Of a stretch of DNA of 64,000 nucleotides, positions 39,579 to 50,672 are shown piece after piece. A program made the translations under genes and the position numbers. The first letter of the stretch is position 1. Every line of letters starts with the position of its first letter. Under the pieces are notes generated by a model, which saw only the letters and a list, made by a program, of their open reading frames with translations, was not told where the DNA came from and ran no database searches. The stretch comes from Dipylidium caninum (lineage: Eukaryota; Platyhelminthes; Cestoda; Cyclophyllidea; Dipylidiidae): assembly GCA_017562135.1 (NCBI GenBank), contig QEYB01000323.1:1-64000 (forward strand), read 5' to 3'.

Positions 39579-39700
39579 GTAAGCCTGCGAAGCAGTGGAT
39601 GATGGAATACGGAAATTGGTACAAGGGAGGTAAAATCGTACGCATCCAGTTCTTGCTCGTGCTGGAGCAGGCGGGGGTTTGATGGAATGCTTCACTAATT
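39579..39700 (+). repeat. Second, partial satellite-like unit after the candidate exon
   Basis: 'gcctgcgaagcagtgg' followed by 'gatggaatacggaa', 'cgtacgcatcc' and 'ttcttgctcgtgctgg' repeats the order of the preceding unit about 182 bp later. The 39.4-kb relic is therefore about one and a half tandem monomers. The linker 'gcctgcgaagcagtgg' is nearly the same as that at 37.4 kb ('acctgcgaagcagtgg') and differs from the linker in the arrays. Confidence 0.55.
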
Positions 39701-40053
39701 ATGTGGCTGGCTGCCTGGTGGTGAGGCTTGTCTGCAGTTGTTCGTGGTGACGCAGAGAAGAGGAGGGAGGGATGGAGGGAGCCAAAAAAAAGGAGAGGGT
39801 GTATTTGGGATAGCAGGAGCAGACGCAGCAATGAGGCTTTGCTTCTCACAGGCACAGTTGCTCCGCCGTGCCAATATTGGTTTTATTCACAAGCAAACGG
39901 CATTTTTCACCTGTAGGTAAATTTTCTGCTGACTGCCTGCTCCTATCGGCAGACGGCCGTGATTGGCCAATCTTCGCACGACATTTCGATTGTGTTACAA
40001 TGTGTGTGCCTCCTACAAGTTGCCAGTAGTATGTGTGTGCACTTGCTACTAGA

Positions 40054-40112
40054 AGCAGCAGCAGCAGCAGCAGCAGCAGCAAAAAGAATATTCGCGAGGA
40101 GAGGAAGGCGAG

Positions 40113-40158
<46 letters not shown>
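40054..40158 (+). repeat. CAG and GA microsatellites, unit 1
   Basis: A CAG run at 40,054-40,080 is followed by a GA run at 40,116-40,158. Unit 2 equivalents are 51,250-51,273 and 51,307-51,345. Unit 3 equivalents are about 62,275-62,300 (interrupted by an extra CA) and 62,329-62,353. Run lengths differ in all three units. Confidence 0.95.
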
Positions 40159-40162
<4 letters not shown>

Positions 40163-40560
40163 GATGCTGCAATCAGGCGAGTCTATGCAGTAATCATTAG
40201 AGTAAGTGGAAAGTGGGCAAAGAAGACGGACACATGGCCATGATTAAATATACGAGTGAAAAGAGTGCAGAAGATGGGGAAAGGAGGCGCCTGCAGTGGG
40301 GTTGGAGAGGGTTGGGGTGGGTTGGGTTGGTTTGAGGTGGCTCGGTGTGGGGCAGGGCGGAGGCCAAGACACTCATGCGGGGATGATGATGTTGACAATA
40401 CCAGTGGTGATGATGCCAATTTCTTCATACTATCAAGGCAATTTATGAAGAGAAGAGATCACTGCCTGCGACAATTGCGCGATATATCCGTTGCGACTGC
40501 AAATGTGGGTAGTGCAGATTCCCTGCGAAACACTTCCGTGTACGCGGTTATCCCCGCAAC

Positions 40561-40660
40561 CTACCCACCAACTCACCAACTCACCAACTCACCCACCCAC
40601 CTACCTACCTGCCTACCTGCCTACCTGCCCACTTGCCTACCTACCCACCTACCCACATAC
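40561..40660 (+). repeat. CTACCTGC / CTACCCAC-type simple repeat, unit 1
   Basis: This is a run of imperfect 4- and 8-bp repeats (accaactc, ctacctgc, ctacccac). Equivalents are 51,747-51,873 (longer by several repeats) and 62,743-62,875 (interrupted). Confidence 0.9.
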
Positions 40661-41314
40661 CTATTTAACCCCAATGACAAACACAAACCACGGCGTCCAC
40701 AGAGCAAGTCACCCACGCAGAAGTCCATAAGAGTATAATAAGCACACTGGGCATGGCAACATTCTGCATGGAGAAGAAAAGCGAATTGAGCAAAGTCGGT
40801 TACAAACACGGCCAACCACGCTGCCCAACGCGAAGGTGAGCGATAAGGTGGAAGACGACAGCGCGTAAATACCATCTAGGGAATTTACTTCTTGTTCCCC
40901 CTGAGCTCACAATGACATTTGATGTTGTTGCGTGTAAGAAGTCTCCACGCCGATTGCTGAAGTAAAGGTCATAGCCTCGTTGGACGTGGCATTGTTTTTT
41001 GCATCACCTCATGTCGTAATGGTAACTTAGGCCAACACACAAAGGGCTGCCTTCAGTGGCTTCCACGTTCACCTGTCTTCCCCATCAGGAAGGGTGGGAG
41101 GCGGTAAAGCGGCTTCCTCTTCAACACCAATCATTACACTTGCCGATGCTGTGCCAACCCCCACCGCACTCTTTAACAGCTAAGTCCTTCACGTTGAGTC
41201 ACACAGACTCACTTGCTACCACCGATTACTTACCTTCCCCCTTTGCACCAGTGCGCCGCATTTTTCGCGACATCGAGAGGTGAGTTGACAAGCTTGAGAC
41301 GTGGAATAACGCAA

Positions 41315-41432
41315 AGAAGGAAGAAGGAAAGAAGGAAGGAAGGAGGGAAGGAAGGAAGGAAAGAAGGAAGGAAGGAGGGAGGAAGGGAAGGAGGGAAAGG
41401 AGGGGAGGAGGGAAGAAAGTTAGGAAAGAAAG
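41315..41432 (+). repeat. GAAG/GGGA purine tract, unit 1
   Basis: A long purine-only tract on the plus strand. Equivalents are 52,524-52,612 (shorter) and 63,522-63,708 (longer, interrupted by 'ccgtc'). The unit 3 tract is where the inversion junction lies. Confidence 0.95.
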
Positions 41433-41779
41433 GGTCTTCTGGGAGACTTGGCCGTGGCTGTAGAGCGTAACCAATGAGAGCCCCATTATGTGGGAGGGCG
41501 CGTTTACTTTCCCATTTACTCAATCTGCATTGTTTGGTCTTTCACACTTAGTCAGAACCCACAGAAAGATTTCTCCGAGTTTGCCTTACGCTATTTTGTC
41601 TAAAGAGTATTTGGCTGATAGATCCAAATTCACAATTTCTCATGACCTGGATAATATCCTCGTCGGTGTGATCAGAGAATGTCTATTTGACACGAGTCTA
41701 GGTGTAGCGAACACGAAACGGGGGCTTGAGTCGAGTCAGAGGGGAACGAAGGGTTCGCATAGAAGTAAGCTTAATTTGA

Positions 41780-41839
41780 CCACCACCACCACCACCACCA
41801 CCACCACCACCACCACCACCACCACCACCACCACCACCA
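41780..41839 (+). repeat. CAC trinucleotide repeat, unit 1
   Basis: About 20 copies of CAC in unit 1, against only about six at 52,964-52,982 in unit 2. This is the largest length difference between the otherwise near-identical units. Confidence 0.95.
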
Positions 41840-42119
41840 ACTCCAACATCAACAAACTAAAACAACTAAAACAACAACAACAAGCGAAACAGCATTCGGA
41901 AAGGCGTCCAATTCAGCGCAAACCCGCAAAAAAGCAGTCCGAGCTGTCGACTGACTAGTTGCAAGTTCTATCCTCCAAATGTCCACAACATAGCCCATTC
42001 AAGTGGTGGAGGAACTTGCTAATCGTGAATTAATTACTCCACTCTGAATACCCCTACTTTCCTGAGTCCATTCATCTGCTATTCTCATCCGGCGACAAGG
42101 ACACAATTGCGTTGTCATC

Positions 42120-42343
42120 GCCTGCCTACCCACCTACCTTCTTCCCCCCCCTCCCTACCTGCCCTCTCAGGTGACCAGAGGCAGATCTGACAAGTGAAAC
42201 GCTTTGCCCACGTCGTGCCACCCCGTCCAACCTGAGCAATGACAACGCTGTCAGCCGAGGATCACGCCACATCAATCGATTTGCCAATGTGTTCGCATTT
42301 TTCAAATCGCCTCGGCGCATAGCTCGACTGTCGATTTCGCGAC
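42120..42343 (+). promoter_or_regulatory. Possible 5' untranslated leader with strong acceptor, unit 1
   Basis: A long pyrimidine tract (about 42,141-42,166, including a run of seven C) ends in 'gccctctcag' at 42,170, followed by a leader of about 175 nt before the ATG at 42,344. This could be the acceptor of a 5' untranslated exon or a trans-splice site. A short upstream ORF begins with an ATG near 42,239. The unit 2 equivalent is about 53,262-53,486. No TATA-like element was recognised. Confidence 0.3.
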
Positions 42344-42651
42344 ATGTTTGCTGCATACGCATTCCTACGAGTTGGTATAGAATTACTCTTAGCCCTCTTC
42401 ACCGTCCCGCCTCCACTGCTTGCCACCGTCGTCCTCCTCGTCTGCATGTGCCAATCTCTGCTGGCGACCTCTCCACGGACCTCAGCACAGATACCAATCC
42501 CACCGCAGCACCAATTTAATGCGGAAGAAGTTGCGCGTAAGTAAATTTCGCCTCCCTCCAATCAGTCCAAGTACCCACTTCCGCATGACTTTTTGCCACA
42601 CGACTTCAGTCTACTCCATTGCCTACTGGTAAGACGATACACGTCGACGTA

Positions 42652-42692
<41 letters not shown>

Positions 42693-43216
42693 TGTCCTTG
42701 TGGTTCGAGGATGACGCACTTGCTCCCATGAAATGGACACCTTGTTGGGATAGCAGTGGCAAAAGTGGGTGAAGTGGGTGAAGTGGGTGAAGTGGGTGAA
42801 GTGGGTGAAGTGGGTGGTAGCGAGTGAGGAGAGTAGGTGGATTTGGTAACCAGAGACAAGGTTGGTGGAAAGATGTGTTAGTGCCATAGTCCTCGTGGTC
42901 TGTCATCATTTGCTGTTGGCAGTGTGAGGAGAAGTGTGAAGACGTGTGGCTATTGTCTTCAAAAGCGTGGCAGAGGTTGGAGCAGTCTGAGAGGCGGGGC
43001 GAGAACATAGAAGGGCTTGTAGGCTGCATACCACATTGAAGCCTCCATTTTCCTGCCTGGCCTGGCATTTGTCACACTTGAACAGACGCAATGGACGGGG
43101 TCGACATCAGTCATCCCAGGTGAACTGATTGCTAATTGGCGTCACTGTCCATTGTCCCGTCATTGGTGGGGCCTCGGCCGAAATACGTGATAATCACATA
43201 CTCAAACACACCAACC

Positions 43217-43255
<39 letters not shown>

Positions 43256-44274
43256 CCATACGAGCGGTTATGAGAGGGTATTGAACTTATTTGCCTTACC
43301 CCCAACGTCCTCCCTTTATTATCCCCGTCTTGACGGCAGCAAACGCAGAGGGGCGAGCAAGAATGGACGAGAGGTGGGCTCCCATCCTCGATGGTATCGA
43401 AACGGGGAGCCAATTGGAAATGGATGAGGAGGCAGAAATGGAAGCGGAGGTGGAGACGGGCTGGAGACTGAGACGAGGACGGAGGCATTGGCTCGGGAAG
43501 TGGACTCTGAGCAAGAGGACTCGGAATCCGCGGAAGATGCGCTCAAGCGAATCCGTGAGTGTTCACTTCGTCTTATGATCATCGTGGTCCTCCGTGTGGT
43601 GAGGTGCAATGATTTACGAGCTATCCTTGAATGATGATGTACCTACCTCATCTATGCAGTTGCGAGCAGAACTCGTCACCGCGAGGACACGCCGGCGACG
43701 AAACCCTCCACAAGTCCATCTGCCAACGCTTGGTGGACGTTTATATGGGAGGATGAGTCCGTGGAAGACGATTCTGAGCCGCTAGATAAGGCCCTCAAAC
43801 GCATCCGTGAGTGTTCACTTCGTAGTAAGATCAACGTGGTCCCACCACACCCACACTCACACAACACCACACCCACACCCACACCCACACCCACATCCCC
43901 TCGCCCTCGCCCTCGCCCTCGCCCTCGCCCTCGCCCTTGCCCTTGCCCTTGCCCTCGCAGTTGTGTGGTTACGAGTGATCATTGACCGAAAATGTGTCTC
44001 CTCTGCATAGGCGCCAATCGAAAGTTCTACAGCGAGGAGACGCCGAGGGCGAAACCATCCGCAGACACCTCCGTAAGGCATTGACATACAATACATTCTT
44101 TTGAAGCATTCCTGCTAGTTGGTGTCGACTTCTAAAGCATTGAAGCCGATTGATGTTATCTATTTTGCAGCGGAAAAGAAGATTAATGAGGGGATTCTGT
44201 TGTTTCGGGAGGAGGAGGCGGATGAAATAAATTGCCCTTGGCCTCTAGTACAAGAAGTCCTTTGGTCACGCTAA
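42344..44274 (+). CDS. Acidic multi-exon protein gene, unit 1 copy (1-bp frameshift)
   Basis: The exons are those of the unit 2 copy: exon 1 42,344-42,536, exon A 43,340-43,554, exon B 43,660-43,806 and terminal exon D 44,171-44,274 (TAA at 44,272). Exon A is 215 nt here and 216 nt in unit 2, because a run of four G is three G near 43,459 ('gagacgggctgg'). This shifts the frame after the EAEVET stretch, so the copy would be inactive unless the missing base is a consensus error in a homopolymer. Other exons are in phase and essentially identical to unit 2. A candidate extra exon C (44,011-44,072) and an AATAAA at 44,317 are also present. Function unknown. Confidence 0.4.
42651..42817 (+). repeat. 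GTC trinucleotide and 9-bp AAGTGGGTG minisatellite in intron 1, unit 1
   Basis: A GTC run at 42,651-42,696 and a 9-bp repeat at about 42,762-42,817 lie in the intron between exon 1 and exon A. Unit 2 equivalents are 53,793-53,830 (shorter) and 53,895-53,959 (one 9-bp copy longer). Confidence 0.95.
43219..43251 (+). repeat. CA dinucleotide repeat in intron 1, unit 1
   Basis: About 16 CA units upstream of exon A. The unit 2 equivalent at 54,363-54,392 is slightly shorter. Confidence 0.95.
43847..43965 (+). repeat. CCCACA and CCCTCG hexanucleotide repeats after exon B, unit 1
   Basis: Two adjacent 6-bp repeats follow the exon B donor, one CCCACA-type and one CCCTCG/CCCTTG-type. The unit 2 equivalent is 54,991-55,078, with more of the first and fewer of the second. 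Confidence 0.9.
44011..44072 (+). other. Candidate optional exon C, unit 1
   Basis: A 62-nt open segment between 'ctcctctgcatag' and the donor gtaagg, encoding about RANRKFYSEETPRAKPSADT. It resembles the first part of exon B (ACGCCG..GCGA.GAAACC..TCC), so it is probably a further exon duplicate. The homologue at 30,950-31,011 is also 62 nt and open. It enters in phase 1 and leaves in phase 0, so joining it to the main exon D acceptor shifts the frame. Joining to an AG 8 nt further in (44,178) would keep the frame. The unit 2 equivalent is 55,131-55,192. Confidence 0.35.
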
Positions 44275-44316
44275 CTAACACCTCATATTAAAAGATCAAT
44301 TTTTTCAAATGTTAAC

Positions 44317-44322
44317 AATAAA
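44317..44322 (+). promoter_or_regulatory. Putative poly(A) signal, unit 1 acidic gene
   Basis: An AATAAA hexamer lies 43 nt after the TAA of exon D, a sensible position for a short 3' untranslated region. Confidence 0.45.
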
Positions 44323-47300
44323 CCCTTCTACCTCTTCCGAGCGTTCCTCCCCTTCTTGCGGATACCTGTGGCTTTAGTAGTAGTAGCAGTATCACCAATT
44401 CTGCCAATCGTCTGAGACACTACTTCATCGCGCTTCGCCGTATTATTTCAATATCCGCCTGGTAATCCCCCAACTTGGTGCTTCCTTCAATTTTCAATTT
44501 CCTCGTGTCGCACTGTTTGACTGCTCCCCTCTTCTGGGCAGTCAGTCACTTATCGGTCCCTCCTTTGCCATCTAGCGACAACTTCGTCATCAGCACTTCC
44601 ACGGTGCCTCTCCCTCAATCAATTGGTGTTACATGGGTAAACCCTATCTTTCCCTATCACACCTACAAAAATAAACAACAACACCAACCAATCCAAAAAC
44701 GCTTTAGTAGCCCCTTATTTTATCACAGCGGAAGGCTATTCGCATCAAAGCCACACCGTCAGGCATGAAATGCCCAAGTGTCTCAAGTGCAATAATAGCA
44801 TCGTTGGTTTGGTGGTATGGGCTTAAGCCTAACGAACTTATGTGTACGATACAAGCGCTTAGAAGTGTCAAAATGATGAATATAGCCAGAGCATGAACCA
44901 AAACCAGAGATTATCACGTATGCAAAGGAAATAACGGAACCTAGGTAAGAAAGAACTGATAAAAAACATGCATGAGCTAGAATATGTTGCGTAAACAGTA
45001 AGCAGCAGACCAAATGTTAATTTGCACTTCACTTCACTTCACTCCATTCCACTCCATTTCACTTCACTACACTACACTCGACTCCACTTCAGTACAAACA
45101 TCTTCAATCCCACCAGCGTGGACGAAGGCAACAGTCAGATTCGGCTAGGAAACCGAGTAAGTCAAAAGCCAATTGGAGAGAACGTTACTGTCAGCCAGTG
45201 AATTGGGAGTCTGATGAAAGTGAAACGATTCCTTGCTCCCACCCATAAGACAATATCATTCGCTTTCACCAACGACGGTCTTCTCAAAGGATCGCCACAC
45301 TTGTACGTCGAAATACACCACTCGGGAAGGTGGGCAAGAAGAAGAGGAAGGAGAAGAAGAAGAAGCAGGAGAAGAAGAAGGCTATGCAGCTTATTGTTAT
45401 GTCTCCTTCAGCCATCCTCGCAATGAGTCTGCCTCCGCACATGTCCCCACAACATCGCCTCACGGCAAGTGACAAGTGACACACCTTGCACAAAGTAAAA
45501 AGCCGTCGTCTAACCCCCATCGCTCACACGGAGGCCAAACTTGCCTTTCTTCAATCTGGAGGCCGCCTTCCTGCCCGTAGGCAAATACTTCTCAGGCGCG
45601 TCTTCATTTCCGCTCGTGAGCAGACATCGAAGACATTGGAGAGATTTTGCCGACACACATGGCGACGCGAGGATCACCACAAGCCCTCTCACCCGACATC
45701 GCAATGAGATCAAAAATGTGAACTGTAGTCAAAAGGTGAGAGAGAAAGTAGACATGCCTCGCGCTGTATACTTCGTAAGTGACAAGAATTGCATAAAGTA
45801 TTTGTCATGTAACGAAGTGTACTTACGTTGAGAGGTTGTGAATGTGGCAAATGAATTAAAGTGAAAGGAATAAATGAAAATGGCAGTCTCAATAGGAAAG
45901 AGGAAGGTAACACATATGAATCGATGAATCCCTCTTTTCCTCACTCCGCTCTTCCGCCCCTCTGCCCTTCCTCAACTCTTCACACTCCACACCTTATAAC
46001 TTTCTTACCCGTCTTACAATATCCCAAACTCCAACATTACCCTCTTCTCATCGTCATCCTCTCTGCGTCTTTTGACGGCCATCAACCAAGGTCATTTGTC
46101 CCCGCTCTCTTGTTCACGTCCTGCGCTCCGTCTATAAGCCGCTCTATCTAACCCATTTCCAATATATGCGTTCTTTCACCGTAATACCAAAACTTTGTCA
46201 ACACTCACTACGCTAATGTCTTCAGACTGCAAGCACCTCCGCCAAAGTAACACGAGGGGGAGGGCGAAGTAGCCAGTGAATGAGCCAATTCCCCCTTTCT
46301 GCCACCTCTTTTCCCCCAATAATAATCAACATGAGGATGCATCGCTAGGAGACATCAATCTGACCATCGAACAGGCAAGAAAACAGAGTTTCCAACACTT
46401 TACCCACTGTTTCCTCTCAATATGTCTCTCAGTTGATCTCAAGACTCACGGAGGTTCACATTAACATCTGCCTTATCAACGACTCGATCTGGCCACCCTA
46501 TTTCACGTAGAGGAATGACGTTTTTCACCATTTTGCCAATTCGCACGATATGGCAAACATTAGAATGCCAGTTGAGGAAAGTGCTTCCACCACCAAGCCA
46601 TCGACAACGCAAATATTCACCTCAACCATGTCATTTCAACCAAATATTCACCCCGACAGCCAAAAGTCCATTTTAACACTTCTCCCCAAGTTTCACCATT
46701 TTTACCCATTACACATCCGCCCCGAACCAGTCAGTACCAAATCTCACAAGTTCCCTCACTTTCGAAAGCCTCTTGAGGACAATGCATTGTCCACGCTGCC
46801 GCCTCCCTCCCTGTCTGCCTTCCTGCCTCTCTCTCAACTAGTCACTTCTACCTTCAACCCTCTCTTCTAACATTGTCTCCCTCCCTCCCTCCCTCCCTCT
46901 CCTCCTCCCTCCCACCTTTCCCTCACTCCACCCTTCTTCAACTCGGGTCACCATCTCTTCCCCAATATATACCAAATAAGCCCGTATATACACTCATGGC
47001 ATACATACCTACATACTTACATAAACGCAATTCACTAGACCTAGGTAAATCATGACTATTTCCACATTCTCAATGAACTCACTACCAACTAACAAATGCC
47101 CACATAATTACCAAATATCAATGGCACAACACCCACGCCCAATAAATAAATGCTACGTCCAATATGACAAGCACAATGCCAATCAATCCACCTACTAACC
47201 CTATGATTCCTGCTCACAAAACACTCTCCACTAGACACAAAGGAGCAACAAGTCCACATTCTAAGAAGAACAACCTTTTATACAAGAGACTTTCGAATTA

Positions 47301-49720
47301 ACCAATTACGACTACTACACACACACATCCACATACGCAAACATACATGCATACATACCAATGTAGCCCCAAAACCAATTCAACTCACAGACCCTCACTT
47401 AAACAATATGATAAGAACTTTTCGCCGCAATTCAACCACTAGTGGAATAGCCAAGAAAAGCTGCAACAATATGACTTGATGCCGTACAGGCTATCCGAAC
47501 AACGCTTGCCATCTGATCCCATTATGAACCTCAATAAAAATAAAGTCTTATTAGTAAACAAGTATATTATTTTTCATTTGTACAAGTGATATGATAATAA
47601 GAACAACAATAATAACAAGAAGAATACATCTCCTAGTAGTCCTAACTTCATTATATAACCACTTTTCAATGCACAATCTACGCTTTCAGCCTCAGCGTTT
47701 CATAATGAAGCATCGGTAAGAAACATATGCTGCAAATGAACTACATCATATATGTCCTATTCCACTCTCACACATTGAAAACAAAAACGTTCTCCTTTGA
47801 TGATGCATAGGGAGGTAGGTCGGTAGGTAGATAGATAGATAGACAGATAGAGATAACGAAATTAAAATCAAAGGTAGACTAAGTGGGACATAAGTAACGG
47901 GCAGAACGCTAACCAGCAAAATTACTCCCCAAATAAGGCCAATCAAATACGGTCACAAGGACATAGACAACGCATATACACTACAAACAGGAATGTCTTC
48001 GTGGAGAAATATACTCCTCCAAAGTTAAAAGGAAGGCGAAAACACTACTTTTTGAACACATTCACTTATTACACACATAAGGCAATAAGAATAACATCAG
48101 ATGAGGGGAAACAGTAAGGAAGTAAAAACATCTTACTCGCTCTTACTCGAGCCTACCTGCCGGGGATACCCATGACACGGAATCTAAGCATAGGCAATAA
48201 GACAAAACAAAGGACAATGCCAATGGCAATGACAATGCCTTTTCAACACATGTGAACACAAAGCAACACACCAACCAACCAACCAACCAACTAACCAACC
48301 AACTCAGTCCTCACATGTCAAACGCTAGAGTGGCTGTTGAGGAAAATGCTTTCTCCACAATCCCATCCCCATCTCAAATATTCACCTCAACTATGACATT
48401 TCAACAGCCAAAAGTCCATCTTAACACTTCGTCCCATACTTCACCCTTCGCCTACACGACACATCGTCGTCTCTTGTCCACACTATACCCATCCTCATCA
48501 TTCCTCATGCTTTCCCAAGCCTCTTCACGGCAACGCTTTGTCCATGCGGTGAAGAAATCCCCACTGACCAGTTTATCCACAAGTCACCTTTCCATGCTTG
48601 CCAATACGGACAGCAAGAGCCTTAACTGCATGCGCGTCTACATGCGCGCTATCTGGCGCCACTGAACTCCCAGAAGCGTCAGCCAACGATGACGTGGATT
48701 CTAACACTTGATGCTCCTCACCATCGCCCGGCTAACACCACTTCGGCTGGCATTCTTCAATCTTCTTTTTCACTCACCACTTCTTCCCTCGCACACCCTT
48801 GCATACCTCGTTCAAACCTCATCTCAAGCAATCTGTACAAACACTAGCCACATATGAATGCTACTATCCAAATGTCAAACGCCAGAAACAGAAACTCCAC
48901 CAATAACGCAAAATCCAAGAAAAGATGCGCAAACACGACCTAGTCCCAAAAGAATAACCAAAGCCTAACATCAGATTCAACAAGAGAAGTCAACAAACTC
49001 CAACCCTATATGCCATACAGGCAATATTTATTTTACTTTGAATGAAGCAACAACAACGAGTTAGCCCTAACAACCCTAACTTCGACTACATGCTATAACC
49101 CTTACCGAATACACAGCCTATGCTTTTAGCCTCTACATGCACTGTAGGTAATCAAGAATGGGAATCAAAAAATGGAAAACCTGTACAAAAACAGACGTCA
49201 AGAACATGGGCACCGTTGGATGCGGTCCATTACACCCTCACACATCAAAAAGTGCTTCTTTCTCTAATGACAAACACGGTACAGTTGAAGGAAGACTGAT
49301 GATTAGGAAGTAGGAAGCAAAATACCAACCAACAAAGAGACGCCGCAGATACGGCACCCACCCCAACGACTCATATCAGCACGCCCCTTGTGGAGTGATT
49401 TAAACAAGTCTTACATTAGTGAATTTAAACTTACAAAGTAACATACAATTCGTTTCGGCAGAAGTACTTTTCAGGGTCCGATTTAACTGTGCAATGAATA
49501 ATGCTAACGCAGTTGTGTAGAAGCTGTATGGTTAGAAAGATGAACCTTTGCGTCTCTAGCATAACAGACCAACTCTGATGGACACTCACATACATAAAAT
49601 GCCACAGTAGTTATTACCACGAAAGACGCTCCAAAGGCAAGGCTCTGTCCACTTCAATTCTTCTTCTCTCGTCAACCCAATTCCAATTCTTCTACCTCCA
49701 CATCTTCTGGTCTATCAATT
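44323..49720. other. Non-coding body of 11-kb unit 1, strongly A/C-biased
   Basis: I found no supported gene. From about 45,930 the plus strand is rich in A and C and poor in G, with simple tracts at about 45,025-45,085 (CACTTCACTTC-type), 46,881-46,905 (CCCT), 47,815-47,855 (GGTA then GATA) and 48,268-48,304 (AACC). The longest ORFs are low-complexity and recur in unit 2 only because the units are near-identical; several are frameshifted between units. The equivalent region of unit 2 is about 55,443-60,770. Confidence 0.6.
44364..44391 (+). repeat. Short remnant shared with the 39.4-kb candidate exon, unit 1
   Basis: 'acctgtggctttagtagtag' and the bases that follow match the start of the candidate exon at 39,388. 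The preceding 'ccttcttgcgg' lines up with its acceptor but has lost the AG. The unit 2 equivalent is 55,484-55,511. The rest of the satellite-like unit is not visible here. Confidence 0.5.
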
Positions 49721-49724
49721 CTTT

Positions 49725-49772
49725 CATCTCTTTCTCCCTCTCTCCCTCCCTCCCTCCCTCCCTCCTCCCTCC

Positions 49773-49806
<34 letters not shown>

Positions 49807-49978
49807 GCTCTCTCTCTCTCTCTCCCTCTTTATCTGGCTTGCTTCCACACTAGACACCTTCATTTTCTCTACTCTGCCATTGTTCAAAATAGCACCCTTA
49901 GCCAATTGCCTCTAGATCACAATGCTCCCCACTCCCACTCCCACTCCCACTCCCATTCCCATTCCCATCCCCACACCC
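49725..49978 (+). repeat. CTCC/CT tract and CCCACT hexamer repeat, unit 1
   Basis: A pyrimidine tract at about 49,725-49,830 and a CCCACT/CCCATT repeat at 49,926-49,978. Unit 2 equivalents are about 60,776-60,869 and 60,965-61,018. Confidence 0.9.
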
Positions 49979-50610
49979 ACCATCTCAATCTCCCAGTGTC
50001 CTTTCCTGGTGCAAACATTCAGTGAATTCGTGCCCTCATGCAACTCGCATATGCACACGCCACGATCCGTGGATAGCCAAGAAATTCATTTTATACAAAT
50101 TGCGCGCTGCTTAGGATGCTCTGTCTTCCGTGCTAATCGCCTTTTATTACAAATTTCTCGCATCTCGTCCTACTTTCAAGGCTACCAAACCCAAGCAAAG
50201 TGGTCTGTGCACTTGGCAATTTATCAAAATGTGCCCTGAAGAGGGCACTCACAGTGGGAGAAGATAGTTTACTCACAATTACCACATTCCAACCCCTCTT
50301 TACTTCAAGCAAGACACTGCGGTGGTCCTTATGTCTCCATGCAATTGACTCGGTGCCGAGTGGAGATGCTGGGATGTGAAATGGAAGAATGGAAAGAAAT
50401 CGCGGGGAATGGGGTTCCATTCGGGGTAGAATGCGTCAAATGTTGTTGAGGAGAGTGTTGTAAATGCATTGCATCGTCCGAAGGTGGGTGTACGTGTGCG
50501 TCTTGAATGCCGCGAAATAGCGAAAGCAGCGTCTGATCGGGCTACGGAAATGCAGTGTGCACGTAATCGCATTGGAGGAGTGGAGATGTAGGAAGAGGGG
50601 GAGTATTGGT

Positions 50611-50672
50611 GAATGCGAGTGAATGCGAGTGAATGCGAGTGAATGCGAGTGAATGCGAGTGAATGCGAGTGA
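50611..50672 (+). repeat. 10-bp minisatellite GAATGCGAGT, unit 1
   Basis: Six tandem copies of the 10-bp motif. The unit 2 equivalent at about 61,648-61,710 also has six copies. The flanking region 50,300-51,113 is single-copy within the unit, and I see no gene in it. Confidence 0.95.

Noticed and set aside
39959..40243. Ala- and Arg/Glu-rich ORF at the CAG/GA microsatellites
   Set aside because: Produced by the simple repeats; the length changes between the three units.
41226..41523. Pro/Ser/Phe-rich minus-strand ORFs opposite the GAAG tract
   Set aside because: Low-complexity translation of a purine tract whose length differs between units.
42562..43068. Minus-strand ORFs rich in Asp, Thr, His or Pro (here and in unit 2)
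   Set aside because: They are translations of the GTC and 9-bp simple repeats inside intron 1 of the acidic gene.
43085..43122. Possible 34-nt micro-exon between 'cacttgaacag' and gtgaac
   Set aside because: 34 nt would break the phase between exon 1 and exon A, which join in frame without it.
44475..44768. 97-codon ORF identical in units 1 and 2 (also 55,595-55,888)
   Set aside because: Identity is expected because the whole units are nearly identical; there is no splice support, and it lies after the putative poly(A) signal.
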